Of a stretch of DNA of 64,000 bases, positions 24,537 to 33,757 are shown piece by piece. The notes under the pieces are model-generated. The model ran no database searches and was not told where the DNA came from. It worked only from the letters and a program-made list of their open reading frames with translations. Numbering within the stretch: position 1 is the stretch's first letter; every line of letters begins with the position of its first letter. The translations under genes were made by a program, and so were the position numbers. This DNA is from an uncultured Collinsella sp. Its GTDB lineage: Bacteria > Actinomycetota > Coriobacteriia > Coriobacteriales > Coriobacteriaceae. The stretch lies in the NCBI GenBank assembly GCA_934668695.1, contig CAKUOD010000009.1, positions 1 through 64,000 of the forward strand, read 5' to 3'.

Positions 24537-27179
24537 ATGTTAGACCGTTTTACCGATCGCGCGCGCAAGGTCATGTCCATGGCCAAGCAAGAGGCGCTCG
24601 ATCTTCACTCAAATAAGGTGGGCACCGAGCACCTGCTGCTCGCGCTTGCCAAGGAGGACGAGGGCATTGCCGCCGAGGCACTGCGTTCGCTCGACATCTC
24701 CTACGATGACATCATGGATACTCTCAAAGAGGTCCAGACCACGGTTCCCGAGCCCAGCGAGGAGACCGAGGCTGCCAAGCTCGCCTTTACGCCGCTCGTC
24801 ATCAGCGTGATGGAGCGCTCCTTCCGCGTGGCGCGTGAGAACAACCAGACCTACGTGTCGACCGAGCACTTGCTGATCGGCATCGTCGAAGAGGGCAACG
24901 GCATGGCCATGGACATCCTCATGCGCCTGGGCGTGTCGTCCGCTTCCATCAAAAAGGCTATCGAGAAACTCACCGCCAAGGACCAGGACAAGAAGCGTCC
25001 GCTCGCCGGCGCCGGTGCTGGTCGTCCCGGTGCGGGCCTGCCGTTCTTTAGCGGCTCGGATGCCTCTCAGCAAAAGGGGAGTGGCACCGATACGCTTAAG
25101 CAGTTCGCGACCAACCTCACGCAGAAGGCGCGCGACGGCGAACTCGACCCTGTAATTGGTCGCGAAAAGGAAGTCCAGCGCATGATGGAAATTCTTTCGC
25201 GCCGCACCAAGAACAACCCGCTCATTCTGGGCGACCCCGGCGTGGGCAAGACGGCCATCGTCGAGGGCCTGGCGCAGCAGATTGCAGCCGGCAACGTGCC
25301 CGAGAACCTTATGAACCAGAATATCTGGACGCTTGACCTGCCGGGTCTCGTCGCCGGCGCCAAGTACCGCGGCGAGTTTGAGGAGCGCCTCAAGAACGTA
25401 ATCCAGGAGGCCACCGAAGCCGACGACGTCATCCTGTTTATCGACGAGATGCACACCATCATCGGTGCCGGTTCTGCCGAGGGTTCCATCGACGCGAGCT
25501 CTATGCTCAAGCCCGTGCTCGCGCGCGGTGCTTTCCAGATTATCGGCGCCACCACGGCCGAGGAATTCCGCAAGTACCTCACCAAGGACCCGGCCTTCGA
25601 GCGTCGCTTCCAGACCATCGATGTCGAGGAGCCGAGCGTCGAGGATACGGTCAAGATCCTGACCGCGCTCAAGCCGCGCTACGAAGAGCACCACCATGTG
25701 CGCTATACGCAGGGTGCTATCGAGGCCGCCGCGAACCTGTCCAACCGCTATATCCAGGATCGCTTTCTGCCCGATAAGGCCATCGACCTCATTGACGAGG
25801 CCGGTGCCCGCGCTCGCATCGCCGCGAATCGCGCTCCCGAGCCGGTGCGCGATGCCGAGCATCGCATAGAGGAGCTCAAGGCCGCCGCACAGGAGGCCAC
25901 CGAGAGCGACGACATGAACAAGGCTGCCGAGATCACTGAGCAGCAGAAGGCCGCCGAGATTGAGCTCGCCGAGGCCAAGGCCGCCTGGACCGCCGAGCTC
26001 GACGCCAGCCCGCTCACCATCGATGTGAGTCAGATCGCCGACATCGTCTCCGTGACCTCTGGTGTGCCGGTGTCCTCGCTCACCGAAAGCGAGAGCCGTC
26101 GCCTGCTGCAAGCCGAAAGCGTGCTCAAGACCCGCATTATCGGCCAGGACGAAGCCGTCGAGGCCGTCGCCAAGGCCGTGCGCCGCAGCCGCTCGCCGCT
26201 CAAGGACCCGCGTCGCCCCGGCGGCAGCTTTATCTTCCTGGGTCCCACCGGCACGGGTAAGACCGAGCTCGCCAAGACGCTTGCCGAGTACCTCTTTGGC
26301 AGCAAGGACGCACTCATCAGCTTCGACATGTCCGAGTTCGGTAGCGAGTTCGAGGTTTCCAAGCTCATCGGCAGTCCTCCGGGTTACGTCGGTCACGACG
26401 AGGGCGGTCAGCTCACCAAGGCCGTTCGTCGCCACCCGTACTCGGTCGTGCTGTTCGACGAGATCGAGAAGGCGCACCCCGATATCTTCAACATCCTGCT
26501 GCAGGTGCTAGAGGAGGGTCGTCTGACCGATAGCCAGGGCAAGACGGTCGACTTCCGCAACACCGTGATCATCATGACGTCCAACGTGGGCGCCCGCGAG
26601 ATTGCGCAGGATGCAAGCGTTGGCTTTGGCACCACCGGCGAGCAGGGTCTCACGTCGAGTGAGATCCGCGGCCGCGCGATGGGCGAGCTCAAGCGCCTGT
26701 TCCGCCCCGAGCTGCTCAACCGCATCGACGACATCGTGGTGTTCCAGAAGCTCTCGGGTGAGAACCTGACCAAGATCGCGCACCTGCTGGTGGACGACCT
26801 GCGTCAGCGTTTGATTGCCAACGGCATGAACATCAAGCTCACCGATGCGGCCTATGACAAGATCGTGGCCGAGGGCACCGACCTCACCAACGGTGCGCGT
26901 CCGCTGCGCCGTGCTATTCAAAAGCTCATCGAGGACCCGCTGTCCGAGGAGCTTCTGGCCGGTGAGTGGGGCGAGGGCGATACCGTCCTGTGCGACGTGG
27001 CCGATGGCAAGTTTGTCTTTAGCCACGGCACGGGCGAGATCCCGGCACCGCGTCCGGCGGGCACGCTCGGTGGTGATACCGCCCCGGCGGCACCGCACAC
27101 CGGAAACGCTGCTCCTGTGGGAGGCGGCGTGACCTCGGGCCCCGGCGGCATGATGCAGGCTGGTTCCGGCGCACTGTAG
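24537..27179 (+). CDS. clpC: ATP-dependent Clp protease ATP-binding subunit ClpC
   Basis: AAA+ unfoldase that feeds substrates to ClpP in protein quality control. 880 residues. Two Clp-N repeats (1-145), D1 with Walker [14 protein letters not shown] near 230 and Walker [12 protein letters not shown], a middle coiled region (about 440-490), D2 with [12 protein letters not shown] near 575 and [11 protein letters not shown], and a Gly-rich tail ([10 protein letters not shown]). The start [20 protein letters not shown] is canonical. No ctsR or mcsAB lies upstream and no CtsR box is visible. Downstream the conserved neighbour disA is displaced by 11 kb of accessory genes. Confidence 0.96.
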   Translation: MLDRFTDRARKVMSMAKQEALDLHSNKVGTEHLLLALAKEDEGIAAEALRSLDISYDDIMDTLKEVQTTVPEPSEETEAAKLAFTPLVISVMERSFRVARENNQTYVSTEHLLIGIVEEGNGMAMDILMRLGVSSASIKKAIEKLTAKDQDKKRPLAGAGAGRPGAGLPFFSGSDASQQKGSGTDTLKQFATNLTQKARDGELDPVIGREKEVQRMMEILSRRTKNNPLILGDPGVGKTAIVEGLAQQIAAGNVPENLMNQNIWTLDLPGLVAGAKYRGEFEERLKNVIQEATEADDVILFIDEMHTIIGAGSAEGSIDASSMLKPVLARGAFQIIGATTAEEFRKYLTKDPAFERRFQTIDVEEPSVEDTVKILTALKPRYEEHHHVRYTQGAIEAAANLSNRYIQDRFLPDKAIDLIDEAGARARIAANRAPEPVRDAEHRIEELKAAAQEATESDDMNKAAEITEQQKAAEIELAEAKAAWTAELDASPLTIDVSQIADIVSVTSGVPVSSLTESESRRLLQAESVLKTRIIGQDEAVEAVAKAVRRSRSPLKDPRRPGGSFIFLGPTGTGKTELAKTLAEYLFGSKDALISFDMSEFGSEFEVSKLIGSPPGYVGHDEGGQLTKAVRRHPYSVVLFDEIEKAHPDIFNILLQVLEEGRLTDSQGKTVDFRNTVIIMTSNVGAREIAQDASVGFGTTGEQGLTSSEIRGRAMGELKRLFRPELLNRIDDIVVFQKLSGENLTKIAHLLVDDLRQRLIANGMNIKLTDAAYDKIVAEGTDLTNGARPLRRAIQKLIEDPLSEELLAGEWGEGDTVLCDVADGKFVFSHGTGEIPAPRPAGTLGGDTAPAAPHTGNAAPVGGGVTSGPGGMMQAGSGAL

Positions 27180-27205
27180 GGATTGAATATAACCTTGCAT
27201 GATGG

Positions 27206-27239
27206 GGGGCGTTTCCGATGGAGGTGCGCCCCTTTTCTT
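27206..27239 (+). terminator. clpC terminator
   Basis: GGGGCG (27206-27211) and CGCCCC (27227-27232) followed by TTTTCTT. Confidence 0.75.
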
Positions 27240-27307
27240 GTAGAGAAGAGTTTCCGGTAACGATAAAATAATTGAAAAAGTTCTGCTGGATGGCAAAAGG
27301 AGTTACT

Positions 27308-27877
27308 ATGGCGAATAGCGCTCAAAGAATTGAGATGTCGTTCGATAACATGAGAAAAATCGGAATGGTTCTTTGTGCCGTGCTGGTACTTATAGCCATC
27401 GCTACCATCGCCGTCTTTGGTTCGGCATTTGTTGTTGCATACCAAAGTATTTTGAACGGCGCAGTGGTAATCGAGGGGGTCGTTGAGCTTGGTAAGGGCG
27501 GCAGCATCGCGCTCCCAAACTTGGCGCTATGGGCGGTTTTGCTCCTTGCTGGGGAGTTCACATTGTTAAGCATCAGCTTCGATGTCGCCCGTCGTCAATC
27601 GCCTTTTACTATTCGACATGCACGGATGATTACCGTTATTGCTTGCCTATTTGCAATCAATGCCGTGATGGGCTCTCTACAGATTGGTAGCGATTTAAAA
27701 ATAATGATGGGCAATTGTATGTTGAGCTGTCGTATGAATTCCGCTCTCCTTCAGATTGGTGACTCAGGCATCACTTTGGATGTGGGATCCATCATTGCAA
27801 TGATGGTCGCTTTCGCTTTGTCGATCTTCTGGCGCTATGGGGCGCTTTTGCAGTCCCAGTCCGATGATTTGGTCTAG
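27308..27877 (+). CDS. DUF2975 membrane protein
   Basis: A 189-residue protein with four membrane helices (about 18-42, 66-88, 104-126, 155-178) and the C-terminal FWRYGALLQSQSDDLV signature of DUF2975. Members are usually paired with a small HTH protein, as here (10-base gap). Function unknown; the pair is generally thought to be regulatory. AAGGAG precedes the ATG. The DNA is visibly richer in A+T than clpC, which suggests acquisition. Confidence 0.8.
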   Translation: MANSAQRIEMSFDNMRKIGMVLCAVLVLIAIATIAVFGSAFVVAYQSILNGAVVIEGVVELGKGGSIALPNLALWAVLLLAGEFTLLSISFDVARRQSPFTIRHARMITVIACLFAINAVMGSLQIGSDLKIMMGNCMLSCRMNSALLQIGDSGITLDVGSIIAMMVAFALSIFWRYGALLQSQSDDLV

Positions 27878-27887
27878 GTGATTGACC

Positions 27888-28214
27888 ATGGATTATCTCA
27901 TTATTGAGGTTGAGACGCTTTTACTTAAGACCGGGAAAACAAATGCCGATCTAATAAGAGCGACTGGGCATACGCCAGCCAACATTTCTAAAATCCGTAA
28001 TGCAAAAATCAAGGCCATACGCTTGAAGACATTGCTCGATATCTGTGTTGAGTTGGATTGTCAGCCGGGAGATTTGATCCGTCGCGTGAGTGAAACAGAA
28101 CTTGAGGAACTTACCATCGCGCGTGCGCGGAATAAGATTTTGCAAAGACGCAATCCCGACACCTCCGAGATATTGCCCACAGAGGTTTACGTAGTAGATC
28201 TTTCTAAGGAATAA
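27888..28214 (+). CDS. Xre/Cro-type HTH regulator paired with DUF2975
   Basis: A 108-residue protein. Residues 4-66 form a Cro/C1-like HTH (NADLIRATGHTPANISKIRN, LKTLLDICVELDCQPGDLI), close to the YozG type. The C-terminal 40 residues are charged. It starts ten bases after the DUF2975 stop. It is the nearest candidate to bind the operator at 28325-28343 and control the peptide/ABC locus just downstream; that link is inference from position. Confidence 0.8.
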   Translation: MDYLIIEVETLLLKTGKTNADLIRATGHTPANISKIRNAKIKAIRLKTLLDICVELDCQPGDLIRRVSETELEELTIARARNKILQRRNPDTSEILPTEVYVVDLSKE

Positions 28215-28257
28215 CAAAACAGAATAAGAAGACAAGAAGACAAACACGTATACATGC

Positions 28258-28300
28258 AAGGCTCCTACCGCAAACGATCGGTAGGAGCCTTAATTTATTT
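28258..28300 (+). terminator. terminator after the DUF2975-HTH pair
   Basis: AAGGCTCCTACCG (28258-28270) and its perfect complement (28279-28291), 13 bp, followed by AATTTATTT. Clearly separates the HTH gene from the next unit. Confidence 0.85.
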
Positions 28301-28311
28301 GAAAACAGTTC

Positions 28312-28343
28312 TTGAAATCATAAGGTTATCGATATACGATAAC
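28312..28343 (+). promoter_or_regulatory. promoter and operator of the Cys-rich peptide locus
   Basis: -35 TTGAAA (28312-28317), 17-bp spacer, -10 TACGAT (28335-28340). A perfect palindrome GTTATCG-ATATA-CGATAAC (28325-28343) overlaps the -10 element, a position suited to a repressor such as the adjacent HTH protein. Confidence 0.55.
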
Positions 28344-28382
28344 GAAGTATTAAAACAGACGATAAATCGAAAGGAGGTAACT

Positions 28383-28493
28383 ATAAACTGCGTAATTGAT
28401 CCGTGCTGCAACGTGCAGGGTGGTGGCGGTGGCTGCCGCAATTACCACCCGTGTTCCCGCTGTAGCTGTTTTGGCGTATATGTTCATTTCTAG
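28383..28493 (+). CDS. 36-residue Cys/Gly-rich peptide, possible bacteriocin/RiPP; start codon ATA
   Basis: A very short frame directly behind a strong ribosome site (AAGGAGG, 28371-28377) whose first codon at the right spacing is ATA, not ATG. From it the frame reads 36 residues with seven cysteines (3, 8, 9, 18, 24, 27, 29), five consecutive glycines (13-17) and an aromatic tail (GVYVHF). It has its own promoter/operator and is followed by a terminator and a three-gene ABC transporter, the layout of bacteriocin structural genes. I recognise no family. If ATA does not initiate, the gene is silent here; no in-frame ATG or GTG lies nearby. Confidence 0.45.
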   Translation: MNCVIDPCCNVQGGGGGCRNYHPCSRCSCFGVYVHF

Positions 28494-28534
28494 CAACGCG
28501 AACGTTAATGCTGGTTAAGACAGCAGAGGGTAAG

Positions 28535-28578
28535 CAGCGTGGTCGATAACTGCCATCCGTCGGCCGCGCTGCCTTTTT
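28535..28578 (+). terminator. terminator between the peptide frame and the ABC genes
   Basis: GCAGCGTGG (28535-28543) pairs with CCGCGCTGC (28564-28572), one G-T pair, followed by CTTTTT. Partial readthrough would give much peptide mRNA and little transporter mRNA. Confidence 0.8.
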
Positions 28579-28595
28579 AATGAGGTTCATGAGAT

Positions 28596-29324
28596 ATGGG
28601 TAATGCGATTTCAATCAAGGATCTATCAAAGCGCTACGGCAAAAGTTGGGCGTTGTCTGATATTTCATTTGATATAGATGAGGGCGAAGTGTGCGCTCTC
28701 GTTGGGGAGAACGGCGCGGGGAAGAGTACGTTGATTGATATTCTTCTTGGCTTGCTTAAAGCAACGAAAGGTTCAATCAGTTTTTTCGGCGAGTCTGGGA
28801 GAACAGGCCTGGCAAGAGCACGCAGAAATATCGGATTCGTCCCCGACGGCTGTGGGGCATTCTTGAACTTAACCGGTCGAGAAAACTTGATCTCACGCTG
28901 TATCGAGTGGGGGCTGCCGAAAAGTGAAGTTAATCGAGTGCTCGCTGCCGTTGGCCTAGAAAATGCGGCGGATGCATCGGTAAAACAATACTCGCTCGGT
29001 ATGAAGCGTCGCCTGGATATCGGCACGGCTCTTCTGGGCAATCCGCAACTACTCATCATGGATGAACCCATAAACGGGCTCGATCCAGTGGGTGTGATTG
29101 AGGTGCGTGATCTCCTGCTGTCGTTGAAGGACAGGCGGGATAAAACGGTGCTCATTTCAAGCCATAACCTAGATGAATTGGAGAAAGTCGCGACATCTTT
29201 CGCTTTTCTCCATCAAGGCAGACTTCTCGTTAAGGAAGAGAATTCCTATAAAGACAGAAGTCTGGAAAAGCGGTTTTTGGATTTGATCAGGGAGGCAGAT
29301 AATGCAACTTCTGCGACTGATTAG
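28596..29324 (+). CDS. ABC transporter ATP-binding protein
   Basis: A 242-residue ATPase of the ABC-2 export type. Walker A LVGENGAGKST (about 36-46), signature YSLGMKRRLDIG (in place of LSGGQ), Walker B LLIMDEPINGLDP and the H-loop SSHNLDEL. LSLGMKRRL-type signatures are typical of bacteriocin immunity or drug-export ATPases. First of three overlapping or adjacent genes, so the complex is one ATPase with two different permeases. Confidence 0.9.
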   Translation: MGNAISIKDLSKRYGKSWALSDISFDIDEGEVCALVGENGAGKSTLIDILLGLLKATKGSISFFGESGRTGLARARRNIGFVPDGCGAFLNLTGRENLISRCIEWGLPKSEVNRVLAAVGLENAADASVKQYSLGMKRRLDIGTALLGNPQLLIMDEPINGLDPVGVIEVRDLLLSLKDRRDKTVLISSHNLDELEKVATSFAFLHQGRLLVKEENSYKDRSLEKRFLDLIREADNATSATD

Positions 29325-30105
29325 ATGCGAAGCCCGTCGGTTGCTCAGAAATCCAGCCTATTTCGTGTTGTTGATCTGGGGGATTTGGATTGTTAAAGAT
29401 GTCTGTAATCCAAATATGTATGGGACCTATGGAACATCTGATTTAGGGGGAGTCGGCAAACAGATCGGTTTCTTTGCGAACATCCTCGACAAGACTGACC
29501 CGGCTGGTTCGGCGGTTCGGACGGCACTATTCATGACCTACGAGTGGTTTTTCGTTCTGGTCGGATGCATTGTTATTTCCTGTGCGATGGATTATCAAAG
29601 CAGGTCTTCTGAAGTGACGTATGCAAAGGGTACGGGTATAGCAAAGGCCGTTGTCGCAAAGTGGCTTGTTCTGACGATTGCAACTTCAATAGCGTTCAAC
29701 CTGTTTTCGGGATTTACTCTCTTCAAATCTCCGCTTGGCTGCTATGTGGATGGGCGGGTGTTTCTTGATAGATACCTGCCCGTGTTGCTTTTGATTGATG
29801 CTATTTTGGCTGCATTAGTAGCTCAGTCGATGGCAGTTTTCTATTTACTTAGAAATGCACCGCTTAGCATTATGTTGGTGTTGGTCGGGACGCTGCTCGC
29901 CTCCGATGAATATACGCTGGTGGTCTTTTCCAATCACGCATCGACGCAAATTCCCTGGTGGCTCTCAGTCGGACCATACTTACGCCATCTTGGAAATCTG
30001 TGCTTTCAAGGCCTGGCCATTAATCAGATCATTCTTTTCTCTGTTATTTGCACCGTTGTTTCGTTGCAGCTCGGGGTCATGGGAATCAAAGCGAGGAGGG
30101 GGTAG
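29302..30105 (+). CDS. ABC-2 type permease, first subunit
   Basis: A 267-residue membrane protein overlapping the ATPase gene by 23 bases. About six hydrophobic segments: one near 16-32, then 75-95, 115-135, 160-180, 185-205 and 235-257. A large extracytoplasmic loop (about 33-70) contains GTYGTSDLGGVGKQ, echoed in the next protein (AYGTSDWLGDGVMG), so the two permeases are distant paralogues forming a heterodimer. Specific substrate unknown. Confidence 0.75.
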   Translation: MQLLRLIRCEARRLLRNPAYFVLLIWGIWIVKDVCNPNMYGTYGTSDLGGVGKQIGFFANILDKTDPAGSAVRTALFMTYEWFFVLVGCIVISCAMDYQSRSSEVTYAKGTGIAKAVVAKWLVLTIATSIAFNLFSGFTLFKSPLGCYVDGRVFLDRYLPVLLLIDAILAALVAQSMAVFYLLRNAPLSIMLVLVGTLLASDEYTLVVFSNHASTQIPWWLSVGPYLRHLGNLCFQGLAINQIILFSVICTVVSLQLGVMGIKARRG

Positions 30106-30107
30106 AA

Positions 30108-30917
30108 ATGCGCTGCGGAGATATGATTAAGGCTGAAGCCTATCGAGTTATGAAGAGCAAAGCGCCTCTTCTGCTGATTGCGGCAGGTTTCGTGCTCGCA
30201 TTGCTTTATTCTGCGTCTTATGAACCATGGAGAGCCTACGGAACGAGCGATTGGCTTGGCGACGGTGTTATGGGCTTCTTTCCAAACCCACAATATGGTT
30301 TTGGGGGAATTCCGGGAGACCTCGTTAAAGATGGAGCTCGCTACCTTTCCGATGTGGCACCGCTTGCCCATTCTCTGTTCTTTCCTATTGTTGCTGTTCT
30401 CGTCATCGGCTATGCGTTTCGAACTCCGATAACGGGATCTCAATGGCTTGTTTCCTATGCAAGGGGAATGAAAACAGTACAGTTGTTGGTTGCAAGGACT
30501 CTTGTTTCGATTGTCACGCTTGTCGGTGGCTTTGTCCTCTTTTCGATACTCGTTAGTGTGGTCCAAAGCGCGAGTGGCATAGGAATGACGATGGATATGA
30601 TCGGAGAGTTTCTTCTTCGGCTGTCTCTTGCTGCCTTGATTTGCACAACGTTATGCCTGCTGCTCGTCCTGGCCATCTCGCTCTTTGGAAATGGCGCGTT
30701 TGTTCTATCGTTCATCATCCTGCTGCTTTATTTGGGGTACGGGAATCCAAATATGCCACTGCACTTGACATGGCTGGCGACCCTTGCGTCCCCGCGACCA
30801 ATTCAATTCATCGTGCCGGGGACGTTGCTATTTGTGGCGCTGGCAACAGTCGTTCCCATTGTCATCCTCGGACTTTGTTGGGCTATCAAGGGCGCTATCA
30901 GAAAACGGAGCATATAA
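30108..30917 (+). CDS. ABC-2 type permease, second subunit
   Basis: A 269-residue membrane protein, paralogue of the preceding permease (shared KAEAYRVMKSK-like N terminus and a YGTSDWLG loop). Six hydrophobic segments. The ATG at 30108 follows AGGAGG at 30093-30099; an upstream in-frame start would overlap the previous gene and lacks a ribosome site. Together with the ATPase it could export or give protection against the small peptide encoded upstream; this is inferred from gene order only. Confidence 0.75.
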   Translation: MRCGDMIKAEAYRVMKSKAPLLLIAAGFVLALLYSASYEPWRAYGTSDWLGDGVMGFFPNPQYGFGGIPGDLVKDGARYLSDVAPLAHSLFFPIVAVLVIGYAFRTPITGSQWLVSYARGMKTVQLLVARTLVSIVTLVGGFVLFSILVSVVQSASGIGMTMDMIGEFLLRLSLAALICTTLCLLLVLAISLFGNGAFVLSFIILLLYLGYGNPNMPLHLTWLATLASPRPIQFIVPGTLLFVALATVVPIVILGLCWAIKGAIRKRSI

Positions 30918-31061
30918 ATGAAAGAGTGCTAACGGCTTCGCCTGTTTTCAAAAGTTATATATTGGTATTACCGCTCATCCAGCAGATATGTGACTAATCC
31001 CACAACGGCAAAACCGGTCCAATGAGTGCTTCTGTGTCGAGACATCCAGTTGCTTGACAAC

Positions 31062-31095
31062 TTGCTATACTTAATCCAAGAGATTTGTATAGCAA
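31062..31095 (+). promoter_or_regulatory. palindromic operator before the RelB-like/PIN pair
   Basis: TTGCTATAC (31062-31070) and GTATAGCAA (31087-31095), perfect 9-bp arms with 16 bases between. TATACT overlaps the left arm as a possible -10, and TTGACA is at 31054-31059, though their spacing is not consensus. Suits autorepression by the antitoxin. Confidence 0.5.
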
Positions 31096-31111
31096 ACAGG
31101 GAGGCAGGGTT

Positions 31112-31471
31112 ATGGCGACGACGTTGCTCGACAGGCATTCCGCCCAGATGAATGTGCGCATGGATCGTCAGCTCAAGGAGGCGGGAGATGCGGTGCTCGC
31201 AAGCCTCGGCATGACGCCGTCGCAGGCCGTTCGGGCGCTTTGGGAATATCTGGTCATCAACGAACGCATGCCTTCAAAGGAGGGGAGCGCAGAGATTCTC
31301 TCCGACGAGACGAACCAGCGATTCGTGGAATCAAGAGCAGCACAGGGTAGCCATATCATTCGCGATTCGTGCCTCAAATACGGCATCCCCATCCCTGAGT
31401 TCTCGGGTGACTACGACGACCTCTATGAGGAGGCCATGGCCGATCGCTATCCCGAGTGGGTGGAGCTATGA
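31112..31471 (+). CDS. RelB/DinJ-family antitoxin
   Basis: A 119-residue protein. Residues 10-50 (QMNVRMDRQLKEAGDAVLASLGMTPSQAVRALWEYL) are a ribbon-helix-helix DNA-binding domain of RelB/DinJ type; the C-terminal acidic part should wrap the toxin. GGGAGG precedes the ATG. Its stop overlaps the toxin start (ATGA). The RHH domain is expected to bind the palindrome at 31062-31095. Confidence 0.85.
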   Translation: MATTLLDRHSAQMNVRMDRQLKEAGDAVLASLGMTPSQAVRALWEYLVINERMPSKEGSAEILSDETNQRFVESRAAQGSHIIRDSCLKYGIPIPEFSGDYDDLYEEAMADRYPEWVEL

Positions 31472-31989
31472 GTGCGGGCGGAATCCTCAAGTTGCTGATC
31501 GATACCAACGTATGGATGGATTATTTTTCTGGCAGGTCTGACCGTACGGCAAACGTCGTCCATCTGATCGAGATCGCCGACGCTTCGGAGCTGATTGCCC
31601 TGTTTGCCTCGTCGCTTTCGGTCAAAGATGTCTCGTATCTTGTCTCGGCGGCAATCAAGAAGGAGTGCCGAAGGAAGAATGGCTCGCTGAGCGATAGCGC
31701 CATTGCGGCGGCGGACGAAACGGCCTGGGCATGCGTTCGGCAGATGCGCGAGCTCGCCCTTATCGCGCCGGTGGGAGCAGACGAGGTCTTCGACTCCTTT
31801 GTGTTCAAGTATCATCACAACGACTTTGAGGACGACCTGATGCTGGGCGTCGCCAATCGTATCGATGCCGATTACGTCGTGACAGAGGACAAGAATCTCA
31901 TTAAACATACCAATGGCGTATGCATAAACGTTGATCAAGCGTTGAGGTTGGTCGAAGGGTCCAACGTCCCTTCGGCGCGGCCCGTCTAA
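31468..31989 (+). CDS. PIN-domain ribonuclease toxin
   Basis: A 173-residue PIN protein, the probable toxin partner of the upstream antitoxin. The acidic active site is visible as LLIDTNVWMDYF (Asp12), a middle acidic residue, and DDLMLGVANRIDADYVVTEDKNL. PIN toxins cleave RNA with Mg2+ or Mn2+. Translation is coupled by the 4-base ATGA overlap. RelB/DinJ antitoxins are usually paired with RelE/YafQ folds, so a PIN partner is less common. Confidence 0.85.
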   Translation: MSAGGILKLLIDTNVWMDYFSGRSDRTANVVHLIEIADASELIALFASSLSVKDVSYLVSAAIKKECRRKNGSLSDSAIAAADETAWACVRQMRELALIAPVGADEVFDSFVFKYHHNDFEDDLMLGVANRIDADYVVTEDKNLIKHTNGVCINVDQALRLVEGSNVPSARPV

Positions 31990-32137
31990 GCTGCTTTATC
32001 TTGATAAAGTGGCATTTCCTCGCCGTTAGCCGATGATGCGAGAGCGCTCAGCGTATTCGACTGGTTTATGCATGCAAAGTCTGGGAATATACAAGACGCA
32101 TGTCTTACTGTCTAACCAGTTGCGCCAAGGAGGCACC

Positions 32138-33595
32138 ATGGACTACAAGATCACCGGCTACGAGCCCGCCCAGCTGTTCCATTTCTTTGAGGATATCAGC
32201 GCGATTCCCCGCGAGTCTGGCAACGAGAAGGGCATCAGCGATTTCCTGGTCGCGTTTGCCAAGGAGCGCGGCCTCGATGTGTATCAGGACGAGGTCTACA
32301 ACGTCATCATTCGCAAGCCTGCTTCCGCCGGCGCCGAGGATGCTCCGACCGTAATGCTGCAGGGTCACATCGACATGGTGTGCGATAAGCTGGGTTCCGT
32401 CGAGCACGATTTTACGACCGACGGTATCGACCTGGTCGTCAAGGACGGCGTTCTTACCGCCAACGGCACCACCCTGGGCGCCGACAACGGCATTGCTGTG
32501 GCTCTGATGCTCACCGTGCTCAACGACGATTCGATCGCTCACCCGGCCCTCGAGTGCGTGTTCACCACCGACGAGGAGTCTGGCCTGGTTGGCGCCGAGA
32601 CGCTCGACAAGTCCCAGATTAGCGCTCGCACCATGATCAACCTCGACTCCGAGGAAGAGGGTGTTGCGACCGTGAGCTGCGCCGGCGGCGTCGTCGTTAC
32701 CTACACCTGCCCCATCGTGCGCGAGCACAAGACCGGTAGCACCCTCACGCTCGAAATCTCCGGCCTGCTCGGCGGTCACTCCGGCAGCGACATCCACCTG
32801 GAGCGCGGCAACGGCAACCTTATCATGGCCCGTATCATCGACCGTCTGATGGTCGCCGGCGAGCCTGCCATCGTCAGCTTTAACGGTGGCACCAAGGACA
32901 ACGCCATCAACCGCGAGTGCAAAGCCGAGCTGATTTACGCCGACCATGCTGCCGCCGAGGCGGCGGCCGAGATCGCCCGTGGCATCATCGCCGACGTCGC
33001 CGCCGAGCTCGAGGTCTTCGACCCCGGCTTAACCTGCAGCGTCGAGATTGCCGACGATGTCGAGGTCGAGGCCATGGACGAGAAGTCCGCACTTGCCCTC
33101 ATCCGCGCCCTGCGTCTTGCCCCCAACGGCGTGATCCGCCGCAACGTCGCCACCGACGGCTCCGTCGAGGTTTCCTCCAACATCGGCGTGGTCGCCACTT
33201 CCGACGATCAGGTCAAGATCATGCTGTCCCCGCGCTCCTCGATCACCTCGCTGCAGAACGAGTTCAAGGATCGCCTCCAGACGCTGGCAGATGTCCTGGG
33301 CTTCGACGCCAAGTTCGAGTTCGAGTATCCCGGTTGGAGCTACGCCGAGCATTCGCCGATCCGCGATATCTTCGTCGAGAGCTATCGCGAGCTCTTTGGC
33401 TCCGAGCTGCGCATCGAGTCCATCCACGCCGGCCTTGAGTGTGGCCTGTTTGCCGAGGCCCTGCACGGCCTGGACGCCATCGCCGTGGGCCCGACGCTCT
33501 CCGATGTCCACACCCCGGACGAGAGCATGGAGCTCGCTTCTTCCGAGCGCTTCTACGAGCTGCTCATCGACGTCCTCAAGCGCCTTGCTGCGTAA
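32138..33595 (+). CDS. pepD: beta-Ala-His / aminoacyl-histidine dipeptidase (PepD, M20C)
   Basis: Cytosolic metallopeptidase that cleaves dipeptides. 485 residues. Metal-binding residues can be seen in order: LQGHIDMVCD (His, Asp), LGADNGIAVAL (bridging Asp), TTDEESGLVGA (general base Glu), NLDSEEEG, and HAGLECGLF near the C terminus. The lid domain (about 185-380) is of the M20C kind. The ATG at 32138 follows AAGGAGG. Stand-alone gene with housekeeping codon use, within the clpC-disA block. Confidence 0.93.
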   Translation: MDYKITGYEPAQLFHFFEDISAIPRESGNEKGISDFLVAFAKERGLDVYQDEVYNVIIRKPASAGAEDAPTVMLQGHIDMVCDKLGSVEHDFTTDGIDLVVKDGVLTANGTTLGADNGIAVALMLTVLNDDSIAHPALECVFTTDEESGLVGAETLDKSQISARTMINLDSEEEGVATVSCAGGVVVTYTCPIVREHKTGSTLTLEISGLLGGHSGSDIHLERGNGNLIMARIIDRLMVAGEPAIVSFNGGTKDNAINRECKAELIYADHAAAEAAAEIARGIIADVAAELEVFDPGLTCSVEIADDVEVEAMDEKSALALIRALRLAPNGVIRRNVATDGSVEVSSNIGVVATSDDQVKIMLSPRSSITSLQNEFKDRLQTLADVLGFDAKFEFEYPGWSYAEHSPIRDIFVESYRELFGSELRIESIHAGLECGLFAEALHGLDAIAVGPTLSDVHTPDESMELASSERFYELLIDVLKRLAA

Positions 33596-33640
33596 AGGCT
33601 GCGCTAATAGCGATCCGAGTCACGTGCTGAAAGATCGCAA

Positions 33641-33685
33641 ATGATCCGAGAGGGGTACCCTAGCTTTAGCGACGGGCGCCCCTCT
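33641..33685 (+). terminator. terminator-like hairpin repeat, copy 1
   Basis: GAGAGGGGTACCC pairs imperfectly with GGGCGCCCCTCTTC, followed by TCTTGAG. The surrounding 75 bases (from GCAAATGA to GAAATGGGA) closely match 35527-35605. Lies after pepD and before the DUF1648 gene. Confidence 0.6.
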
Positions 33686-33757
33686 TCTCTTGAGAAATGG
33701 GATATTGTCCGGCGTCTAACCCAGTGGAGTGTGAGCGCGCAAGGAGATGCGGAATCG

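Noticed and set aside
28254..28493. 79-codon frame starting ATG at 28254 as a longer version of the Cys-rich peptide
   Set aside because: Its first 15 codons are the terminator hairpin of the upstream gene and it spans the promoter; the ribosome site lies 117 bases later, just before the Cys-rich part.
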